A program made the position numbers and the translations under genes. Below the pieces are notes generated by a model that was given only the letters and a program-made list of their open reading frames with translations, ran no database searches and was not told where the DNA came from. Of a stretch of 20,867 nt of DNA, positions 1 through 7,999 are shown piece by piece. Location: NCBI RefSeq assembly GCF_001949145.1, contig NW_019091620.1:287112-307978 (forward strand), read 5' to 3'. Source of the stretch: Acanthaster planci. Taxonomy: Eukaryota; Echinodermata; Asteroidea; Valvatida; Acanthasteridae. The number at the start of each line of letters is the position of its first letter. The stretch's first letter is position 1.

Positions 1-39
1 AAATTCTCACTTGAATTAGTGGTCTGCACCCCTATAGCC

Positions 40-135
40 TTAAGGCTTGAGGACAAAAGCTTTGGCCTTAGCCTTGAGGGATAAATACCTTGTAATTTTA
101 AAGCCATTGCTCTTCAACTTCAAGGCCCTCTGATT
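40..135. repeat. Low-complexity CCTTAGCCTTGAGG-type repeat, copy 1
   Basis: The stretch is built from diverged short units around GGCCTTAGCCTTGAGG. The same word family returns at 3810-3902 (for example CCCTTAGCCTTGAGGATTAAGG). Read on the minus strand both give Lys/Ala/Leu-rich peptides (LKAKAKA here, LKAKGKAKALK in the other copy), which is only the repeat read as codons. It is seen directly as a repeat; its origin (decayed satellite or spreading low-complexity motif) is unknown. Confidence 0.5.
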
Positions 136-899
136 TTTTAATTTTCGAGGTAAATTTCTTCGAAATTTTGCTATTCTGCAAACAAACATGTAAACTTTGA
201 GCTGTCTGCAAAGTCTGCAGTATATAAGATAATCATGCTTTGCCACGGAGAAGGTAAACACCCTAAATTTGTTCACTTGTACATTTACAGTATGAAAGTT
301 TAATAGAACATTTAGCTTCTCCATTAAAAACAATGCTATAGTAATTTTACATGCATTTCTACATGTAACTTATAACTGTGCTCGTGGCCTAAAGGTCTGG
401 GAGGTTATTCTTAACTTGCATACAATTATATGGAATACAGTAGCAGATAAAACATCAGCTGATCTGCATTGAAGACTGGTGATTGCACTGTCCCCCAGGA
501 AATGGTATTTTGCTAATTACAGTGTAGGTCAAATTATGCATTGCTTTCCATCAAGTCTGATCTTGAGCATGTCATATACAGAATTCATTTTACTTGTCAG
601 CATAGAGTTGTCAACTAGATCTCTGTAATAAGTTTTAAGTTGTATATGTTTTACACAGCATGTCCCCCCAAACTGTGACCCCAATGTAGCAATCATTTTT
701 TTCCCGAAGTATTAATTAGAAACTGAACATTTCATTTGAAGCTCATGCTATGATGCAGAGATATTTTCAATTACATAACCGAGACCTCAGGTCAGTATCC
801 CAATTCTGTATGTCCTTTTCAACAATTTTACCAGTACGTGTTAAATGGAGTAAACACAACTGTGTGATTGCTGGTGTCTTATAAAAAGTAACTTTGTCT
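136..899. other. AT-rich noncoding stretch, no gene seen
   Basis: No reading frame with recognisable domain content was found on either strand. The minus-strand frame at 40-333 starts inside the low-complexity repeat and continues into ordinary AT-rich sequence, so I do not regard it as a gene. The segment just before 900 may hold decayed sequence downstream of the DIRS relic, where its recombinase would be expected, but nothing recognisable was found there. Confidence 0.4.
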
Positions 900-973
900 G
901 ATATAATTATCTCCACAATGCATCATTACCTCGGGCAGCCAAGGCGGCAGCTTCTTGACAAAGGCCTGCCTGT

Positions 974-1404
974 TCAAAGGATCCTTGGACAACACATTAG
1001 GTACAGATGAGACTGGTCTGGATGAAGAAGACTAGACCGGGACTGAAAAACTAAGTCCAGACGCGGAGGCAGGAGTAGAGGAACATCAACCAGGACCCTG
1101 ACTAGGTGAGGAAACCATGCCTGCCTTGGCCAGAATGGAGCGATGAGGAGGACATGGCAATTGTCCTGTTCTGTTTTCGAAAGCACCATCGGAATGAGCG
1201 ATATCAGAGGGAAGGCATCTACTAGAACCATTTTACGTATTATCATAGGTCAAAAGTGGATGAGGGCCTCAAAGATCACCTGAAGCTCAAAAACATTGAT
1301 GTGGGAGTATGCAAGGGATGGGCCTCATCGACTGGAAACCTGGCATGGAGGAAGACTGGTGCCCCAAACAAAATTTGAGGCATCGGTTGTGATGAACACC
1401 TAGA
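974..1404 (-). pseudogene. DIRS RNase H fragment and linker before recombinase
   Basis: Minus-strand translation around 1360-1400 reads VFITTDASNFVWG, holding the first catalytic Asp of RNase H (TTDAS). After one in-frame stop comes SHINVFELQVIFEALIHF (about 1258-1308), with the catalytic Glu in the FEL motif. A further open frame, 1246-974, includes DNCHVLLIAPFWPRQAWF and PLLLPPRLDLVFQSRSSLLH, the stretch that in DIRS elements lies between RNase H and the tyrosine recombinase. In-frame continuation VQGSFEQAGLCQEAAALAAR lies at 910-972, interrupted by a stop after DALWR. The distance between the FEL motif and DNCHVLL is too short, so the RNase H C-terminal part is deleted. The recombinase itself was not found. 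Confidence 0.8.
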
Positions 1405-1628
1405 GTTGAGGTGGAACAAAGGGAAGGCCTACAATAAGATGGGCCCAAGCCGATCACCAAGACAGGTGATGTCACACCAGATCCAACAGCGGGACTTGGC
1501 GGTCGAGGGAATGCCGGCTCAGTTTGAAGTAAGAAAGATGAAGTTCGTGAGGCCGCATGTAAAGTCGACACCAAGGATCTCGAAAAGACTGGCCATCAGC
1601 CTGAGAAGATGAAGCCGCACCCGGGCGT

Positions 1629-2024
1629 TCACTTGGCGATGCCCCCGAAACAGAGTGACACACTGGATGAGGTTGTAACACAGTAACAATGCTGTGGCGC
1701 AAGCCAAAAAATGATCATGAGGAAAGTTTGAGTTTGTGGCAGGATTGGTTTGGATTTGTAGTGGATGATCAGGAATCCCAGGTGGGATGCAAGAGCGCAC
1801 ATGTACATCATGGTAGTCGCCCAGGTGACCTTAATCTGGGTGCACCCAACTATCAACCAGTTGTCGAGATATTGAAATAGAAGGATGTCAGAGTGTCGTA
1901 AGTGAACCACCAACACTCGAACCACCCTTGTGAATACCCTGGGAGTTGTGGAAAGGCTGAAGGGAAGGGCACAAAACTTGTATACCTGGGGTACAAGAAG
2001 TGAAGGACTTGGCGATCTTGGCAT
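1629..2024 (-). pseudogene. DIRS reverse transcriptase fragment
   Basis: The 131-codon frame contains YKFCALPFSLSTTPRVFT, then VVHLRHSDILLFQYLDNWL, then LGFLIIHYKSKP. These are the conserved middle-to-end blocks of DIRS/Ty3-type RT (fingers-palm motif, catalytic box, thumb-proximal GF.I...KS). The catalytic box is at 1857-1871 and reads YLDN instead of the usual YLDD, so the second metal-binding Asp is lost. The N-terminal RT blocks are absent. Beyond 1800 in another frame the text LMASLFEILGVDFTCGL continues the family pattern, showing a frameshift around 1700-1800. In function the enzyme would copy the element's RNA into DNA; this copy cannot. Confidence 0.85.
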
Positions 2025-2591
2025 GGATTGTGATGTGTAGGTAGGTGTCCTCAGATCTACCGATGATGCCTAATCTGGAGTGGGAATTGTAGGCAGATGA
2101 AGACGTTGAGAGGCTTCAAAGTGAGAACTGATCACCACTTTCCAGGCTCTTTATTTGGAGAAAGAAATTTGACATAATGCCCTTTTGAGCATGACCGTGT
2201 CACACCAGGACAATGGTGCATTTTTTCGGAAGGGGAGAAATTTCCAACTCCAGACCCTGTCGCTGGGCTGGGTATTTTGGGATTGGAGTCAGCCGGAACA
2301 TCATGTCAGACGGAGGGGGACTCATGAACTCTTAATCAGCAGCCGTAGGTGAGAGAGGCAAGAACCCATTCATCCGAAGTTATCCCCCCCCAGCTAGAAC
2401 CCTGCGAATCCTTGAAGGTGGCTGCCAACAAACAATGGAAGGCACTGAGGGAGGGGACTAAGGGTCTAGATCAGGATGAGCAGCAGCTGGAGGATGAGAG
2501 TAACACTGAATAAGTGCTGATATAGGTTCTGTAAGAGCACGCAGCATATCCTTGGTGGAAGGAGAGCCCAACAATTTTTTGGCTTTCTTCT

Positions 2592-2949
2592 TTATAAAAG
2601 AGCCATCAGAAGAAGGAGAGCTAGACAAGACGGACTAGACAACTTGCATTTCTTCCCCACTAAAGCCCCAGAGCCAGAAAGCTGGGAAGTATCTTGACCA
2701 GGAGAAGGAGCTACAAAATTATCTTGCTGAACCAGAACAGGGAAGGACAAGCCAAAAAGCATCCCCCTGCAAAGAATCAGCAATTGAGGGAGGTTGAAAA
2801 CCGCGATGCTGAAGCAGGCCTGAAGGCTCCGTGTTTTCAGGTGAAAAGCAGACTGGTGAGACTGCCACAGGCCTGATTCCAGCTGCCGAAGAGTGGGCAG
2901 AATCCCATCTGGGACAGAAACGGGCAGGAGCCGCCATCTTCTTAGTCAC
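2592..2949 (-). pseudogene. DIRS gag-like fragments
   Basis: A minus-strand frame opens with MAAPARFCPRWDS (ATG at about 2937, preceded by AAG and followed by GCGGC, resembling a YY1-type AAGATGGCGGC start context). It runs Ser/Pro-rich until a stop near 2719. A second frame, 2783-2592, overlaps it and carries SFPVLVQQDNFVAPSPGQD before losing coherence in a hydrophobic run. This is best explained as one gag-type reading frame with a frameshift. Position upstream of RT supports gag; no zinc knuckle or other diagnostic motif was seen, and DIRS gag proteins are poorly conserved. The region 2030-2590 between this and RT yields only short, broken frames. Confidence 0.5.
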
Positions 2950-3079
2950 AGTGGTCAGGTGAGAAGCTATCGCCAGAAAAAAAGGATGCCAAAGGGTAAG
3001 AAAAACACTCGGGGATATTCATCCCACACAGTCGGGCGGGTCGTGCCCAGTCAAACCCGGCCAGGTGGAATCTAATGCA

Positions 3080-3800
3080 CAAAAATAAGGGGGAAAAGGA
3101 AAAGCAACACGCCCACCAAACAAGATATAAACAAGGGGGGCAAAAGCTTATACCTTATTTTTTTTAATTATTATATATATACAAGAAGTAACAGAAGTAA
3201 ACGTTCTTCCAAATTATTCTGTAATGCAAATACAACCATGTACAAACATAATAAGCCGACTGGCAACAACCACCTAGAAACAAGGCCCAACGGGACAAAC
3301 TAAGTGTGCCTTAATAAGCAAACAGTCTGAACATTCCAACACAAGCTGAACAAATGGTCAAAATGACAAAAAATCAGCAATAAAGGAACAGTTTTACCGT
3401 TCAAAAGAACGAATAGGAGTAGATTATTAAGAATAAAGGGTTGATCGAGAAACAACACCATTATAACAAAGGTAGCGAAGGAAACTCCCAAAAAATTTCG
3501 GAGTAGGACAGCACAAGTCCATATCATAATGGCGCTAAGAAAAAGAGGTACATGTAGATTCACAGCGGCTACTTCATGGAGTTGAGCGAGTGAGGACTGC
3601 TGGGTGATCGAGAATTTAGCGAATGGAAAAATGGACTAGGAAATAATGCATATGTATTGGTATACTGCGTAGGTTGCAGGCAGTAGACTTTTAAATTTCA
3701 ACATGCTACTTAAACATCAATTTCTCTAGTAATTACTTTGGGAGAAACTAAATTTCACTTTTGGGTTGCGTTTCTTTGGGGGCAAAGTAGTACAACACTA
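3080..3800. other. Noncoding stretch between DIRS relic and repeat
   Basis: The segment contains a T-run with TATATATA at about 3159-3180 and otherwise plain sequence. The minus frame at 3300-3563 (87 codons) is hydrophobic and matches nothing I recognise; I treat it as chance. The part adjoining 3075 could include the untranslated leader or terminal repeat of the DIRS copy, but no repeat partner was found in the window. Confidence 0.35.
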
Positions 3801-3809
3801 GTAATATTA

Positions 3810-3902
3810 TTCTTGAGGGCCTTGGCCTTGCCCTTAGCCTTGAGGATTAAGGTTGGCCTTAGCTTTAAGGTTTGAGGGTCAAACCTGGGTCTTGGCCTTG
3901 CG
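3810..3902. repeat. Low-complexity CCTTAGCCTTGAGG-type repeat, copy 2
   Basis: This is a second patch of the same word family as 40-135, here with CTTGAGGGCCTTGGCCTTG and AGCCTTGAGGATTAAGG. The two patches flank the DIRS relic at comparable distances, which may be coincidence. Confidence 0.5.
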
Positions 3903-4269
3903 GCACAAAGCCTTTGCTCCAACACTGAAGGAACTACAACTACCCTTAACATAACATGCTGAACACTGTACTTCTGGTTAACAAATGAACAATTACAACA
4001 GGTGTTATGTGTCAAAAGATAGGGGTCCAAGATGATGCAGTTACATTTAGCACTACTGGACAAAACTTTTAAGACTAGACCATTTCTAAATGAGGGTGTT
4101 GCTGGAAATGTTTACGAATGCCTGTGGATGTGGACGAGCCCTGTGCTCCCATCACCTGTCTCTTCAGTGGCTGGATAGTTTTGTATTTCTCGCCCCATTT
4201 GCATGTACATGTATCTTCCTTGATATAACTTGAAAATTACCAAAAAGATATGTGTACATTATTGAAACA

Positions 4270-4410
4270 CTGATGATGAAACATTAAATGTTTCATCAGT
4301 AATTTTGTAACAACGAACAAAGAAATTGACTGGAGTGGGATTTGAACCTGCAACCTCCGGAATACGTACTGGTGCTTTACCAACTGAGCTTTACACCCCT
4401 ACGTGTACAT
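4270..4410 (-). mobile_element. tRNA-derived SINE
   Basis: Reverse-complement sequence from about 4408 reads as a tRNA-like head: D-arm/A-box AAGCTCAGTTGG (4380-4391), then AAGC, then a perfect RNA polymerase III B-box GGTTCAAATCC (4338-4348) about 32 bp downstream. The acceptor-stem halves do not pair and the anticodon stem is poor, so it is not a working tRNA. A non-tRNA tail follows (CAATTTCTTTGTTCG..., 4305-4327) and then a near-perfect 12-bp inverted repeat with a 1-nt centre, TGATGAAACATT / AATGTTTCATCA (4274-4298). Head plus unrelated tail is the SINE layout; mobilisation would depend on a partner LINE. Target duplications were not found, so the ends are approximate. The alternative is a tRNA pseudogene. 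Confidence 0.7.
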
Positions 4411-4571
4411 TGGTGGCTCTTCTCATTTGTCAGTATCTTTGTTAGGGGGCACTAGTCAGAAGCCATGAAACCTGAAACACCATATAGCCAGGGATTACGC
4501 CCCAATTAAACGATGCAACTGGGAAGTGGTGAACAGGGATCATTTGGGGAGGATGCAGCTTTTGAACACAA

Positions 4572-4661
4572 ATCATGAAACAAACTACGTACTCGTAGGG
4601 AAACTGACTAGGTGTTAGCACCAAGTCAGTTTCCTTATATACTAGTAGTTTGTTTCATGAT
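4572..4661. repeat. 90-bp imperfect palindrome (hairpin or tiny MITE)
   Basis: The left arm begins ATCATGAAACAAACTAC and contains GGGAAACTGAC; the right arm, reverse-complemented, begins with the same 17 bases and contains AGGAAACTGAC. Arms are about 37 bp with mismatches in the middle, and the centre holds GGTGTTAGCACC, itself partly palindromic. No convincing target duplication flanks it. It may be a very small MITE or a structured RNA; the sequence shows only the inverted symmetry. Confidence 0.6.
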
Positions 4662-4682
4662 AGGGGTCCTTTTAGTTGACAA

Positions 4683-4850
4683 ACTCTTGTTTAACAACTC
4701 AGGACTTTCATTTTCAACTTGAAGAAAAACTAAAAGTTTTGACTTTCCAACAGCAAAAAACGGCTAATATTAGACCGGACTCTTGCTTAACAACTCAGGA
4801 CTTTCATTTTCAACTTGAAGACAAACTAAAAGTTTTGACTTTCCAACAGC
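4683..4850. repeat. Tandem duplication: two 72-bp copies 96 bp apart
   Basis: Copies lie at 4683-4754 and 4779-4850 and differ at only two positions, with 24 bp of spacer. The period of 96 is a multiple of three, so the plus-strand frame stays open across both copies. In that frame the copies encode nearly the same peptide, CLTTQDFHFQLEEKLKVL versus CLTTQDFHFQLEDKLKVL; one base change is silent and the other is Glu to Asp. The open frame runs about 4676-4960. I do not recognise the peptide, there is no other coding support, and a recent noncoding duplication explains the data equally well. Confidence 0.75.
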
Positions 4851-4959
4851 TTATCACTTATCAGTGCCAGTACGTACCACAGAAGTACACATGTACATAT
4901 TTTTTTTTTCCTTTAAAATGTCTGTGTAAAACAAAGTGTAACTTGATGCACATTGCCTA

Positions 4960-6580
4960 GTGGATGATCCCATGAAGTAGCTGAGCTTAATCACTTCCTC
5001 TCTGTGGAATAAGAATGCAGGAACGCCTTATTTATCCCTCCTAGCAGAGGATTCTATACTTGTCAGAGCTACATTCACGCTAATGGCCAGACTGTTCCAA
5101 TTTGGCCAATGGTGAAACATGGTGAGTGACCCTGCCAGCACTCATTTCCCATCTAAAACATTACCTCTTACCACTTGGAATGTCAATGAATTACATGTAC
5201 ATGTACAGTACAATACTTTAACATTATATTACTGCACAGTGGTTGAACTTAACAGTTAGCAGTGGCTTTCTGGCCAAGGGTCACAGAGAAATTAATCAGG
5301 CCTTTGCATAGGCCTACTCCAAAAATGATAGCCCAGTGGGACAGTGGTCAGTTGAGGTATGGTACATGTATATGTACATGTACTGGATCCAGTGCATACA
5401 TGTACATGTAGGTTCTTGTCCTCAACACTTTTATCACTTTCACTGCTTGTTTTATTCCAAACATATTTCAACTCCCTGATTCCCAATCCACAGTACAAAT
5501 TTACATAGCACACCCGAACGCCAAGTATACATGTATGTGTCAAAAGCATTCAGGGACACTTATCCGCACAAGTTTTCACAATTATGAGGGACCACATCGA
5601 GTCTGAATCAGGCCATTTGTGGATACACAATCCCCCATTTCAGAAAGAGCCTGTGGCATGCCCGGATGTTATTGTAAAAGATTGTAACTACAAAATGAAA
5701 ATGATGGATATTCTTTAAAGATACATTTCTACAACAATTCATCAATAAAGTTGACAATTGGAGTCAACCAATAAAGTGCATCGGTACAGGAATCTGACTG
5801 CCACAAATGAGTACATGCAATGCCCTGATTGATTTCTCATTCCACAATCTGTCACAATCAATAACCTGGGCCACCAAATTTTGGAGAGGGCCAATGCATT
5901 TTTTCCTCTCGCCATCAACTTCTAGTACCATTCACAACACTTTATGAAGTTATACATGTACATGTCAAAGTTGCCTGGAACAGGATCAAGGACACATACA
6001 TGTACATACATGTACCAACACATGTACATGACCTGTCATGCACAATATGATTAAAATGAGAAATTCTGCAAAGCCTGCCTGAATTTCTGTTCTTTTTTTT
6101 GTGACGTGGAATCTTTGTCAAATACGAATTAAATACATGTACATAAATACCATACATTGAAATTACACATGTACATCAGTTCAGTGTGCCCACTGATTGT
6201 TATGGTGCTGACTTATCTGATACCGTAAGTGTAGAAGGATATGATATAGAGAGCTACTAGTAACCCTCACTTGTACAATGTACACGTGCATAACATACCG
6301 TAAACCCTTTCAAGTTCAGAATCGATCTGTACGGTATGTTCCATCTGTCTCAAGGCATCAGCAATTCTCTACAGAACATGGAGACAAATTGATGCAGTTT
6401 GGTTCTTGTTTGAAACTACTGCGACCAGATCTAATGTACCCACGTCATGTTTGTGGGAAAAAAAGCTGTCTATTTCACTTTGAATAGCTGCAATGTAAGT
6501 TTAGGGCAAGAAACTCCCTCTGTCCTCCCCAAACATATGGCAATCATATAACTGACATTTACTTTCTCTGCCCCTCTCTT
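4960..6580. other. AT-rich stretch with TACATG motifs, no supported gene
   Basis: No domain was recognised. It holds many of the TACATG palindromes and an 11-bp inverted repeat, AACATACCGTA at 6292-6302 and TACGGTATGTT at 6330-6340 with a 27-nt loop. A minus-strand frame opening at the ATG at about 5930 (MVLEVDGERKKCIGPL...) stays open for 55 codons and reads like protein, but lacks convincing splice sites and matches no family I know. A minus-strand acceptor with a good pyrimidine tract (TTCTTATTCCACAG, about 5010) precedes a further open frame. All are weak. Confidence 0.3.
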
Positions 6581-6582
6581 AC

Positions 6583-6668
6583 TCCCTCTGGAGTAATGAT
6601 ATGCAACAATATGGAACATGCATCATGAACTGGCAGCAGGAGAGCTCCTGTGTGGAAAGACTTTTTGT
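6583..6668 (-). CDS. Candidate internal exon, unknown protein (minus strand)
   Basis: This 86-nt segment is preceded by a strong minus-strand acceptor (ACTTTTTCCTGCTCCAAG) and followed by the donor gtaagagagg. Phase 0 from the preceding candidate gives TKSLSTQELSCCQFMM...; the alternative phase gives KKSFHTGALLLPVHDA...IITPEG, which looks more protein-like but does not match the preceding exon's phase. The same interval is bounded on the plus strand by a fine acceptor (CTTACTCCCTCTGGAG, exon from 6594) and donor (gtatgt at 6685), with open frame NDMQQYGTCIMNW... Sense and antisense models therefore compete, and at most one is real. Confidence 0.17.
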
Positions 6669-6749
6669 CTTGGAGCAGGAAAAAGTATGTCAGCACTGAT
6701 TACAGAGTTACTAGGTTGAAATATGGCACACAGGGTAACTTACTCACAC

Positions 6750-6872
6750 CTGTTTCTTATCAATCAAGTATTGTGGGGACCTGACAGGCACATTGGCTCC
6801 CTGCTTGTTATGGACGTTCTGGTGTTGCTCAATAATCAGTGGACAAGAGCAGCTGTCTGCTGCCAAATTAGC
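6750..6872 (-). CDS. Candidate internal exon, unknown protein (minus strand)
   Basis: A 123-nt segment (41 codons, phase 0 at both ends) is open on the minus strand, with the acceptor CACCCATCCAG before it and a very strong donor, CAG followed by gtgtgagtaag, after it. The peptide begins ANLAADSCSCPL and ends VPVRSPQYLIDKKQ. No family was recognised. The next minus-strand acceptor (TTTTTCCTGCTCCAAG) lies 81 bp downstream and is phase-compatible with the 86-nt candidate at 6583-6668. The plus strand here is also open after an acceptor at 6768, so strand choice is uncertain. An open frame of this length arises easily by chance; the splice sites are the main support. Confidence 0.22.
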
Positions 6873-7841
6873 CTGGATGGGTGAATTTACCAAACTGGTT
6901 ACCTGATAGCTGAGGTGCTTCAAGGGTTTCTCTTGTTACATGTACATGTGTTATGGGCAAAAGGTACCCAGGTAGTGCTTTGTCATACAGTCAAATACCC
7001 CCATGGTTGTAACTGTATGTTATTAACAAATGATTCAACATCATTTATAATGAATGTAGTGTGCCATCATGTAAGAAATTTCAGAGGTTATCGAATGAAA
7101 TCTATAATATTAGCCAGAGCAAAGGAATAAACCCCCTTTGCACAATTTCATTTATTAACACTTTCATTCAATCTCACTACAGAGTTTCTTCTGTGTTTTT
7201 ATAGTAGCGAACATCGCTGCTTGGTTTTATATGCATACAGGTCTACATTAAGGTTTGTCATATATGATTTTTCCAGTCTAGTATGCATATTTTGGGAATG
7301 TAAAAAACACAAGATTTACAATGTACATACCTGTAAAATCTGAAGGTTGGATCTGTGCAACACTCATGCTGCAACATTTAAAAAGAATGTCAACCTGGAT
7401 CACTTTCTCCAAATTAAAAAAATACCCTTTAGGATTAATGATTGAATACATGTACATGTATCTTGATACAGGTAAAAATAATCAACTGTCAACTTTTCAT
7501 ACCTGTAGGTCCATTACAAACAATGTACATGTCCATGTACGTAAGTACCACTTTACTTCCACAACTAATGTGAACTTGCATGTTTATTAGCAAAACTATG
7601 ATGTCACCCGGGGCACTGACCCTCACTGTTACATTGATTTGTGCAAAAACATATAGCTAGATATTTTATATATGTACTTTTCTTTCTAATATTCCCATTC
7701 CTTTGGCAATTCATTGCCAGCAAGCAACCTCTTCTCAGAAATGTTTTCAAAGAGCACATTTGGGGTTCATAATTTGAACTTAAAAATATGAAAATTCATT
7801 AGCGTCTTCCTGGATTTACTTCACACTTACAGCACCCTCAC

Positions 7842-7925
7842 CTGTCTGGGAAAGCTTGGTCAATTTTGACTTCACAGTTCACATAAACAATACTACCTTC
7901 CTTTCTCTCACAGTTCGTTGATCAA
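7842..7925 (-). CDS. Candidate exon end, unknown protein (minus strand)
   Basis: The minus strand is open for about 27 codons, ending EGSIVYVNCEVKIDQAFPD, directly before a consensus donor (CAG then gtgagg, junction at 7842/7841) in phase 2. An acceptor AG at about 6894 would join in phase to the 6750-6872 frame, extended upstream. The string GSIVYV..EVKID is faintly like the beta-strand part of SEA domains, but far too short to assign. The upstream border is not resolved; I give the region where the frame is open. Confidence 0.15.
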
Positions 7926-7993
7926 ATGATGCATGTACAGTACGAATGTACATGTTCGTGTAGTAGCCCAATGTACTGTACATGTGCATCATT
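7925..7993. repeat. 69-nt hairpin with nested palindrome
   Basis: AATGATGCATGTACAGTAC (7925-7943) pairs with GTACTGTACATGTGCATCATT (7973-7993), leaving a 2-nt bulge. The loop itself contains the near-palindrome CGAATGTACATGTTCG. Length and arm size fall in the range of small-RNA precursors, but the arms are built from the TACATG motif common in this window, so a simple-repeat origin is likely. Confidence 0.5.
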
Positions 7994-7999
7994 ACACAG

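Larger units (their letters stand above)
900..3075 (-). mobile_element. DIRS-type retrotransposon relic (truncated, internally deleted)
   Basis: Minus-strand fragments follow the gag - RT - RNase H - linker order of DIRS1-like elements, which integrate with a tyrosine recombinase rather than a DDE integrase. Read 3075 to 900 they are: a gag-like N-terminus (ATG near 2937), RT with LPFSLSTTPRVFT and QYLDNWL, RNase H with TTDASNFVWG, and the segment DNCHVLLIAPFWPRQAWF. Intact family members are roughly 5-6 kb; this copy is about 2.2 kb. It lacks the N-terminal half of RT, the middle of RNase H and the recombinase, and its parts lie in different frames with stops between. No terminal repeats were found, so both outer limits are approximate. 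The family assignment rests on the RT and RNase H motifs and is firm; the exact clade (DIRS, PAT, Ngaro) is not resolved. Confidence 0.85.

Noticed and set aside
3300-3563. Minus-strand 87-codon hydrophobic frame
   Set aside because: No domain or context; not collinear with the DIRS relic.
4325-4410. Functional tRNA gene
   Set aside because: The acceptor-stem halves do not pair, the anticodon stem is poor, and a non-tRNA tail continues; a SINE fits better.
7841-7925. SEA domain on the minus strand
   Set aside because: Only about a dozen residues are suggestive; the exon border upstream is not defined and no further strand of the domain was found.
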